Positions 56,407 through 64,000 of a DNA stretch of 64,000 bases are shown in pieces. Numbering within the stretch: the stretch's first letter is position 1; every line of letters begins with the position of its first letter. This DNA comes from Hofstenia miamia (lineage: Eukaryota > Xenacoelomorpha > Acoela). The position numbers and the translations under genes are program-made. The DNA lies in the NCBI GenBank assembly GCA_004352715.1, contig SCFE01000013.1, positions 1,576,878 through 1,640,877 of the forward strand. The letters are read 5' to 3'. The notes under the pieces were generated by a model. It saw nothing but the letters and a program-made list of their open reading frames with translations, ran no database searches and had not been told where the DNA came from.

Positions 56407-56919
56407 AATCCTATACCATATTTTACATGATGACCATAATGTATTGACTAAATTTAAATATAGCTACTATGAATGGCTAACAAAGTTGGCCTTGCCATAT
56501 ATGACAGAGATAAACATCAGCACTGTTGTAAATACTTCCACCAATCATGACACAGTAGTTTAGATTATGTTTTCTATACGCACGCATCATTCAGAAATTT
56601 TCTACAGAAATTCGTAAAAGTTGATTAGTGACAAATCAAAGAATTGTATACAGATTTTACTCACTTGTGGAAAATCATATCATTGGCATACGCCATCTAT
56701 GGGTTGATATTTGCTAATGCAAGTGCATAAAATTAGCTATAACTTTCACGCTGCATTCAGGATTAGTCTGAAAATTTAAAGGGATCTAAGTTAGAACAAT
56801 ACCTAGTTCGAGATGTATCATAAATATCTTTCAAATATTTTTCAGACATCCTGCTGACGAGCAAACAGGCAGACAGATATAGAGAAAAACAAAAGGAATG
56901 CAAATACTTCTGTGGGGAG

Positions 56920-57188
56920 CAGGCCCATGGCTTGCATTTGAGATTTAGCGGGGCCATGGCCCCGCAAAGTATAATAAATTAATTATAGTTTCACACTTTT
57001 TCATTGAATTTTTAAATAGAATGGCATTAGTATTTTATATATTTCAACTAAAACATATTCACTCTAACTTATATACAAAATATTAGAATTAATACTCTGG
57101 AGTTTTGTATCTAGGATGCCAAAAGAAAGGGGCCCAACGGCCCAACAGGGGGTCATGGCCCCCTGGCGCTCCCCTAGCCACGGCCCTG
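56920..57188. mobile_element. hAT-type MITE with perfect 8-bp target duplication
   Basis: 269 bp; ends CAGGCCCATGGC and, inverted, CAGGGCCGTGGC. GTGGGGAG is present on both sides (56912-56919 and 57189-57196), exactly the 8-bp duplication expected of hAT transposons. It has no coding capacity. It contains two further palindromic GGGGCCATGGCCCC-type phrases. Confidence 0.88.
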
Positions 57189-57196
57189 GTGGGGAG

Positions 57197-57432
57197 GAGT
57201 TAACTAAAATTATTATGAAATTTTTTAATAGTTTCAAATACTGAATTTGCTACTGAAAACCAATATACCTCAATTAGAATAATTTATAATAACTAGTGGA
57301 ATTAATATGATATTGCTTCAAATATATTTTTGTAAAATTTATTTAGTTTGCTATTGTAGAATCATGCCAACACTGATTTCGCTATAATTTTAGAGTTGCT
57401 TATCCATATCTCTGGGGATGTGAGAGGTATAC
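57197..57432. other. AT-rich DNA, nothing recognised
   Basis: Short stretch between the MITE and the antisense LTR. It may be the Gy5 internal region upstream of RNase H, but no coding signal is visible. Confidence 0.3.
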
Positions 57433-58604
57433 TGTGTGACAGATCCCAAAATCTTCTCAACCTATTATGTTGTTAATTTACTAACTGAATTAATTGCGGC
57501 ATTAGCATTCCTTAATGCTCAGACTAACAACAGCTTATTTAGATTGAGAGATTCAGATGACATACAGGGTCGAAACCCGACTCGAATCTATGTGCATTAG
57601 AAGATCTCTTTGGTGGTGGTGGTTCCAGCTTCTACTTGAACAGCATGATGTAAACCAGTTGTCGACTCAGTGCATGGAAGGTTACCTCAGTGAAAGTGTG
57701 TGTGTTAACTTAATAATTTAGTGCATTGATTGTCCTTGTTATTACGGTTGTGTAAATAAAAGGAATGAATGCAACCCGCGATGCTTCAGCTTGTTATCTT
57801 GCTTTACATGTAGTAACCCTACATATATAATACATATTACCCTTTTATACATGTGAAAAATCAATGCAGTCGGCAATAAAGTTAATCCATAAGTCCATTG
57901 ATAGTCCATGAAATTACTAAACAGTAAATAAGTCATAAAAAAGGGCTTTACTTCTAACATGTAGAGTGTTTTAGATTGTAGGCTAGTTGTTCTAAAAGTA
58001 ATAATCATAATCAGTGAGTAACAAATGATAGGAAAGCTATAACAGATAAAAATCCCTATACCTATTCATAACTTAAAAGCACATTGAGAAATCCACAGCT
58101 ACCAGCTGCACCGCACTTTTGAAAGGCTGTAATGTGCTTGCTTTTCCAGAATACTGCTAAGTGTATTCAGGGACAACCGTAGGATTACTTGTATGCTTGA
58201 ATGTTTAGCTTTCCATTTAACTATATAAGAACCTGACAAAATAACAAAGTAAATCCAGTAAAATTCGTTCATCAAATCATAAACTATTATTGCACATTTA
58301 TACTCAATTTTGGTAAACAATTAAACAAACGGCTAGTACCTGTCTTTAATCGTTATTGACAATTTCCAAGCTTTTGTTCATCTGTGTTAATTACGCACGT
58401 CGTCATTAATTAGTGTATGTGACTTTGTCCTATTATTTTTGCCAAAGTACTGCTGGGCAAATTAATATAAAGTACTGCTTTAATAAATTTTTACAACTTA
58501 TCAAAGTATAATAAACATGTGTGTACAATGAATTATTAATACAAGTGAGTCTTATTATTTTCCATTCTTTCTCTCACCTTGACCACACATGTGATTATGC
58601 TACA
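57433..58604 (-). mobile_element. Antisense gypsy LTR
   Basis: On the minus strand it starts TGTAGCATAATCACATG at 58604 and ends GGGATCTGTCACACA near 57433 (about 1172 bp). It aligns with 53544-54769 over its full length. It borders the Gy5 RNase H remnant, which starts at about 58612. No matching target duplication. The first 98 bp are included in the 589-bp assembly duplicate that follows. Confidence 0.75.
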
Positions 58605-59685
58605 CTATGGATTATGAACTTCAAATTTGTCGTTTTCATTGACTATAGCTATTCAGTTTTAATGTCACTGCTAAATTGTGAAATAAGTGTATTTGTGACA
58701 GTCTTGTACCTAGTTTATTGCAACCAACTTTGATCTTCAGTCAAAACTAAATGTGCAGAAATTGTGAATTGGTCATAGATTTGTCAGTGACAACATCAGC
58801 TTGCATTGGATGAGGAAGTTCTCTAGCAATAAGTCCTTCATTGTTATGTCAGTAGATCAATTTCTTAAGGACTTAGACTTGAAGAATACTAAGCAGAACA
58901 GTGCTCTCAGCATACATCTATGATACAGTTACTAAAGCTAATGAAAAGAAGTACTTTGCATTTGTACAGGATGCTCAATACAAAAGAGTTAAAGGTCATA
59001 ACTGTGGACTGAAATTTTGAACCACCCTCTGCCAATCCTACTAAGAGAAGATCACAGAGATCATTGAAAAATTCAGAACAGACATTACTTTATTGNTATA
59101 ATAAACATGTGTGTACAATGAATTATTAATACAAGTGAGTCTTATTATTTTCCATTCTTTCTCTCACCTTGACCACACATGTGATTATGCTACACTATGG
59201 ATTATGAACTTCAAATTTGTCGTTTTCATTGACTATAGCTATTCAGTTTTAATGTCACTGCTAAATTGTGAAATAAGTGTATTTGTGACAGTCTTGTACC
59301 TAGTTTATTGCAACCAACTTTGATCTTCAGTCAAAACTAAATGTGCAGAAATTGTGAATTGGTCATAGATTTGTCAGTGACAACATCAGCTTGCATTGGA
59401 TGAGGAAGTTCTCTAGCAATAAGTCCTTCATTGTTATGTCAGTAGATCAATTTCTTAAGGACTTAGACTTGAAGAATACTAAGCAGAACAGTGCTCTCAG
59501 CATACATCTATGATACAGTTACTAAAGCTAATGAAAAGAAGTACTTTGCATTTGTACAGGATGCTCAATACAAAAGAGTTAAAGGTCATAACTGTGGACT
59601 GAAATTTTGAACCACCCTCTGCCAATCCTACTAAGAGAAGATCACAGAGATCATTGAAAAATTCAGAACAGACATTACTTTATTG
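58507..59685. repeat. Identical 589-bp direct duplicate joined by one N
   Basis: 58507-59095 and 59097-59685 read the same throughout, with only the N at 59096 between them. The borders fall inside an LTR on one side and inside integrase on the other, matching no element boundary. This looks like two overlapping contigs joined without merging. Confidence 0.92.
58612..58965 (+). pseudogene. Gy5 RNase H, repeated at 59202-59555
   Basis: NFKFVVFIDYSYSV matches Gy2 FVLDCDVSNVA, with the Asp kept. Then VTVLYLVYCNQL for IQFFSRKLKQS, and, after a stop, VSDNISLHWMRKFSSNKSFIV for TDNSGLTWLKNFSDDKSSIV. Heavily decayed. The second copy is the assembly duplicate and should be counted once. Confidence 0.65.
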
Positions 59686-60640
59686 AAAATTCCAAATAAG
59701 TTTTCACAATTTGATTTCAAAATTAAAAATATTGCAAAATGCTATTTTAAATGTTACTATGATAATAGCTTATTGTTTGTTAACAGAAAAATCAAGTACG
59801 GTCAAATCTCCCTAATATGTCATCATGCTACTGTGCCAATCTTCCTATTGTGCCAAGTTTCCTCAATCCCAATAATAATAAACCTGTTGTTACAAACTCT
59901 CATTACTATGTTGCTCTTGCTACTATGCCACTTACGCTCAGTGCTTACAGGTGGCATAGTAGTGAGATTTGACTGTATTCCTATCCCCACATACTATATG
60001 TAAGACATATTTTAAAAAGCAGAAAATGAGCCAATTTGGTGCATTACAAAAGAGCTGATACCTAGCACTTGATGCATGCGCAATGTGGTACATAATACTG
60101 TAACTGATGTAAAAAATAAAAAAATATAGTTGATACCTAAAATCACTTCCTGAACCAGTAAACATTACTTGAAAAAATGAATTCTGAATGGCTTAATGAA
60201 ATTACTCATGTCAGTATTGAGCATTTATCTCAAGACAACTTGCCACATTTGTAGCCATATCATCAACCACTAATAAATAAGTCAGCCAGTGCCTGAGGAA
60301 GCACTGTCAATAAAAAGTATGTTATCTTTATAGATAATCACTGATTGAGGAGTACAAGATGTTGGTAACTTCTTAAAAGAACTAATGATATTAAATAAGC
60401 AGTACATGAAATGAAAACTCCCTACCATCTGCAGGGATGTGCTAGTGCTGAGCTCTCAAATAATGTACCTATTAAACTTCTATGCATTCAAACTCATGAT
60501 TAGGAGACAGCAAATGGCACAAAACAATCAACAATATCAACCGCATATAATGAAATGTATCAGGTTATTTTGTACAATGTTTTGCTGGAGGCAATATAAG
60601 TGAATGACAACTATATGAAAAGGCTAAAAGATGTGTTCAC
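59630..60640 (+). pseudogene. Gy5 integrase, with a nested MITE
   Basis: EIIEKFRTDITLLK and IKNIAKCYFKCYYDNSLLFVNRKIK match the integrase lead-in of Gy1 and Gy2. A 177-bp MITE splits it at 59797. Further on, ITHVSIEHLSQDN corresponds to the first core block (the usual Asp is Ser), and IITD.GVQDVGNFLKELMIL (60345-60400) to the second, with its Asp kept. Decay increases towards 60640. No GPY module is visible. Confidence 0.65.
59799..59975. mobile_element. pogo/Tc1-type MITE, 177 bp
   Basis: TA at 59797-59798 and 59976-59977. The left end, C.GTCAAATCTCCCTAATATG, and the inverted right end, CAGTCAAATCTCACTACTATG, match at about 19 of 22 positions. CAGTCAAA.CTC ends are typical of pogo/Tigger-derived MITEs. 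It is inserted in the Gy5 integrase. A 106-codon open frame (59683-60003) runs through it by chance. Confidence 0.82.
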
Positions 60641-61500
60641 AAAAATCCATAAAGTCTGAAATAAGACAAGTTTGTACTTCTGTGCATTATCACAAAAGTG
60701 TGCTAGTTATATAATTACAGTGGAATAAATATTGAAATCTCTTAGTATTATTAGCTCAACTATTTGTATTATGTCTAAGCAATTGTTGGAATATGAGTGC
60801 CTCACATGAATTCATAATGAAGCTATGCATCCTCATTTCATCACTTCTCACAGAATCAGGTTTATATTCAAAAGATCTTTGTCACTGCAGAAAACAGGAT
60901 ACTTGAAATGTCTATTAAGTAGAACAAGCAAATGAGAACTTTTCATGATGATGTATGTGGGCAATCACACAAACACCCAAAAGTAAATACTATCATAAGC
61001 TATGGTAGTCATATGAAAGAATGCCTGACTTCTGATTCCTTCCAAACCACAACACACAAATGTTTGAGTGATAAACTGTGATTAGAGAGCATTCAGAAGT
61101 GATTCTTTACAATAAAAAAACTGTAAATTTTGATAATTATAAATTAAACCTACTGATTATATATTTTATTAAGAAAGATGAGATAACAGATAAAGACTCA
61201 ATTCAAAACTTTGTCATTCACTGAAGATGGCAAAGACAGAGCATTAAAAGCTATCCATCATTATGTCTCACTATCATAAAACAAAATACTTTGGCTTTTA
61301 ATAATCTTGGAGGCTATAACAAAATGCTTATGTTGTAAAGAAACTTTGAATTTAATGCACTTTGCTAATCTGCTAGTGAAGACAATTAGCCTGGCATATA
61401 TAAATATATATAAAATAAAACTTCCTATGTAATGAAAACAATTGAATACTATCTGAAGAAAAGAAAAGAAATAATTTTGTGCCACAGGCCCTAATCCACA
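60641..61500 (+). pseudogene. Gy5 3' accessory region, macro-like remnant
   Basis: Decayed sequence downstream of integrase. At 61135-61215, YKLNLLIIYFIKKDEITDKD matches the first strand and turn of the macro-like segment of Gy2 (LLIIYFIKDNELQSKT). The order RNase H, integrase, macro-like is therefore the same in Gy5 and Gy2. The rest is unreadable. The region ends at about 61500, where the minus-strand Gy6 begins. Confidence 0.4.
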
Positions 61501-61583
61501 GCATCCCTAGGTCAACTGCTCACATATTGCTTTGTTGCTGAAAATGTTGTTGATCATTTTTTGCACTTTGTTTGAAGCAGAAC

Positions 61584-62400
61584 CTAGTCCAAATGGAAGG
61601 CGATTCCATCGCATTCTGCCAATGGATTATTGAAAGTACAGAGCCAGGAAAACTTATAATTACAAGGTATATGCCAATAGCAGTTGGAGAGGTCGATATC
61701 TGTAAAATACTTTTTTATTGTTGTAGAATGCTCGCATTCATGCCAGTCCCAGTGGTTAATGTGGTTAACGTTTAACCACAATACAATAGCCATGCTATTT
61801 ATCCAATCAGTTGGTTCCATAACCTCAGAAATTATTTCGTTTTCAATCAATAGGTGTAACTTGGCCTTTAGCTTTGGCAGTATACTTAGTGGTACACTCC
61901 TTGGTGGGTGTATGATTGATTGCGCATGTTTTCCATTCCATGTGGTACTTTGAATTTTTGCACCAAATCCTTTAAAAATGACTTCATTCTTTTTTAAAAT
62001 TCTGTCTTTCCATTTCTTACGATCCACCTGTCCGGAAACTGTGTTTAGTTCCCAATCTTCAGCATTTTGGATGATTGCCGAAAAGCCGACTTCTGTTTGT
62101 GTGCTATTTGATGTATTTCTTTGGAATCTCCCTTGACAAAGTTTACTTTTAGTATGCCTGCAATTAAGCACACATCAACTCCTAATATCGGTTTGAGATT
62201 TTTTCAAACAACTATAAATTTGGTCATCCACACTTGACTTTCTGCGCTTAATGTTACTAGATAGCTGAAGCTGAATTCACCATAGGCAGGAACATTTTCT
62301 CCTCCATAACCAGTCAACATTGACTTTCTTATTTTATGTTTTCAAACATGGCACCTTCATTTAAATTTCAACTTTTCCCAATTTCAAGTGAGTTGAAAGA
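61584..62400 (-). pseudogene. Gy6 pol: protease end to reverse transcriptase start
   Basis: Minus-strand open frame of 195 codons (62171-61584) plus decayed sequence upstream. It carries the segment before RT (VGFSAIIQNAEDWELN) and the RT N-terminal blocks: HAQSIIHPPRSVPLSILPKL, IENEIISEVMEPTDWINSMA and YFTDIDLSNCYWHIP. The order R.VP, then I..V.EPT.W, then DL...Y.HI is standard gypsy RT. The catalytic YxDD box is missing because the element is cut at about 61.5 kb. It is clearly a different gypsy lineage from Gy0-Gy5. Confidence 0.82.
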
Positions 62401-62429
62401 TCTAAGTGTTTAGAGGGTCCTTCCATCCG

Positions 62430-63310
62430 CTACGAATGACATTTTTGTCGAATTGAGTTGCATTTATATTCGGATTCATTTAATTTGTTATCTTGATCTT
62501 CCTCAACACTGGCTTTGGTGAAGTGTGCGTGGCATTTAATTGCAAAGTGATTTGGACCTAAGCATTTTAAGCACTGTTTTCCAAATGCTGGACATTGGCG
62601 TGAAAGTTGATCTCGACCACATTGTCTGCAGTTTCTAGCCATCACTTTGTTGCCTTGATAGTTATTCCGTTTCTGCCTGCGCATCATTGTATCTACTTCA
62701 ATTTTGGGTGATAGTCTTTTTCGTCCAATATCTGAAGTATTGTCATTTGATATGATAGCTTCGTCATTAAGAGATCTTAGTTGACAGGCAGCCTGCTCAA
62801 ATGATCTGCATATGCGAATTGTTTTATCCAAATCAATTGTTTCACCTCTCAGAAGTTTTTCCTGTAGCCTTCATCCCTTGAGCTCAAAATTATCCTATCT
62901 CTAATAAGACTTTCCTCCAAGTTACGAAAATTGCAGTGACGTGCTTTTGTATGCAACATGTTTACAAATTGATCAATTGTTAGACAACTTCGGGGAGTGA
63001 TGTAGAAAACATACCTTTCAAAACTTCATTCACGTCTGAAGTATTTGTCAAATTTTTGAACAACAGTTTCAAACTTCTTTTGATTTTCTGTGGGTATCCA
63101 AGAAAAATTCTCAAAAATTACATTCGACTGTTCACCTATGCATCGTAAAATGATAGTGATTTTCACATTGTCTGGTTTTGTGTCCATCTCTGTAGCTTGT
63201 AGGAACTGCTCAAATGAATTCAGCCATCTTCGCCATGCATATGTGATGTTGTGGCAGTCGACGTCAAAGGGATTGGGTGTTAGAAGTTCCATAGCTACCT
63301 CTGTCATCAT
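62430..63310 (-). pseudogene. Gy6 gag
   Basis: Starts MMTEVAMELLTPNPFDVD at 63310 (MELL..P.PF is the usual start of this gag type), with AWRRWLNSFEQFLQAT and ITIILRCIGEQSNVIFENF, stops at 63026, and continues in other frames with LTIDQFVNMLHTKARHCNF, LEESLIRDRIIL, and, in 62831-62430, DKTIRICRSFEQAACQLRSL. Two zinc knuckles follow: CRQCGRDQLSRQC and an intact CLKCLGPNHFAIKC (62545-62645). At least two frameshifts. Gag would form the particle that packages element RNA. Confidence 0.85.
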
Positions 63311-63901
63311 GTAAAGATTGCAATGTAATATAAGAAACTATGATATTTAAGTTACAAGAATAATGTGTTATTATGCTAAAATTAACACCGTATTTATAAC
63401 GTACCTTAGGCAGGGAATCCGTGTGCTGTTTCCTACATTCACATCACTGTACCAACGCTTCGTGCCTTCTGTTACTGATGGTGTATACCATAACGTGTTA
63501 CTCATGTACTTATGGTTTCAATTATCTTTTTGACCTGTTGTGCTGTTTTCGGTCCGTTTTTTGCATTACATAATGCATTCTTACAGTTGAAAGTACGTGT
63601 ACTGAACGCATACGCGTTTGATTTATCGGATCAAAACTAAAAATCATAGTTGATTTAAAGTCTCAAACCAAAAAATCAAGACTAATCACCCAATGCTTTT
63701 AATGCTGCAAATTTCAATAACGTCTTTTGTTTGAATATTGATAAACCTATGTACATAATTATTCCATGATATATTATAATAATTAACAGTTGGTCGGTTA
63801 AAAAGAGCAATACAAGGGTTTAGACTTCGTGGAGTCTGCCGAGATCCCAATTGGTTTAAAGAATATTTAATTTAAGCAATTATCTATTTGATATATATAT
63901 A
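63311..63901. other. Region upstream of Gy6 gag, possibly its LTR
   Basis: By position it should hold the Gy6 5' LTR and primer site (minus strand). A palindromic GGTATACACC phrase at 63480-63490 could be near an LTR start. I cannot define the ends. A TA array and the terminal gap follow at 63892. Confidence 0.35.
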
Positions 63902-64000
63902 NNNNNNNNNNNNNNNNNNNNNNNNNNNNNNNNNNNNNNNNNNNNNNNNNNNNNNNNNNNNNNNNNNNNNNNNNNNNNNNNNNNNNNNNNNNNNNNNNNN

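Noticed and set aside
58521-59323. Two identical 70-codon open frames
   Set aside because: They are the same sequence counted twice across a single-N join, starting in antisense LTR and running into RNase H remnant.
1-64000. rRNA, tRNA and CRISPR arrays
   Set aside because: No cloverleaf-like or rRNA-like segments and no regularly spaced repeats were noticed; the direct repeats found are explained by transposons, microsatellites or assembly joins.

Overview
This is a 64 kb piece of an AT-rich, intron-era eukaryotic genome, almost certainly an invertebrate animal. The evidence is the mix of transposon classes: mariner (two subgroups), piggyBac-type, pogo-type and hAT-type MITEs, a metazoan-type Mutator transposase relic, Penelope-like retroelements with GIY-YIG ends, non-LTR elements of the type with a C-terminal restriction-like endonuclease, and many Ty3/gypsy elements. 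No bacterial operon, rRNA, tRNA or CRISPR was seen. The species cannot be named from the sequence. Long (TA)n arrays recur and several assembly gaps lie at them. No complete host gene is recognisable; the best host-gene candidate is one possible signal-peptide first exon on the minus strand near 5.4 kb.

Left part (1-29.7 kb): mostly unrecognised AT-rich DNA with scattered insertions. These are a 750-bp DD41D mariner deletion derivative with perfect terminal repeats (49-798), a piggyBac-like MITE (2602-3294), a minus-strand non-LTR relic (6.2-7.0 kb), three 5'-truncated Penelope-like fragments (7.8, 11.4 and 20.5 kb), each with a hammerhead-like CTGA..GAAA stem motif and each followed by a (TA)n array, a mariner with one open 348-codon transposase (12551-13954), a plus-strand non-LTR endonuclease relic (15.05-15.7 kb), a palindromic MITE (16.3-16.6 kb), a Mutator-type transposase relic (17.35-17.75 kb), and a second piggyBac-like MITE (24063-24490).

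Right part (29.7-64 kb): a graveyard of related Ty3/gypsy-like elements sharing a 1.1-1.25 kb LTR whose ends read about TGTAG...CTACA. I can delimit seven LTR copies. Two are solo LTRs with perfect 4-bp target duplications (34564-35668, CAAA; 40859-42102, ATAT, inside an integrase gene). One is antisense with a LINE nested in it (43549-45545). One sits inside the 3' LTR of element Gy2 (53544-54769). Coding remnants cover gag zinc knuckle, protease, reverse transcriptase, RNase H, integrase with HHCC and GPY parts, and, downstream of integrase, an unusually long 3' region (about 3.6 kb in Gy2). That region carries extra ORFs not expected in a plain gypsy element: a repeat-rich linker, a segment resembling ALC1/TARG1-type macro domains, and a segment with SGNH-hydrolase-like GG and GxND blocks. 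The SGNH-like ORF exists in two divergent copies and the macro-like segment in two. This accessory region is the most interesting content of the window. A gypsy element of a different type lies on the minus strand at 61.5-63.3 kb. All retroelement genes are broken by stops and frameshifts.

Assembly caveats: gaps at 8314-8335, 12017-12472, 26084-26259, 28383-28693, 39894-40627 and 63902-64000, plus single-N joins at 5255, 18582 and 59096. At least three of these are flanked by unmerged duplicate sequence (89 bp, about 165 bp and 589 bp).
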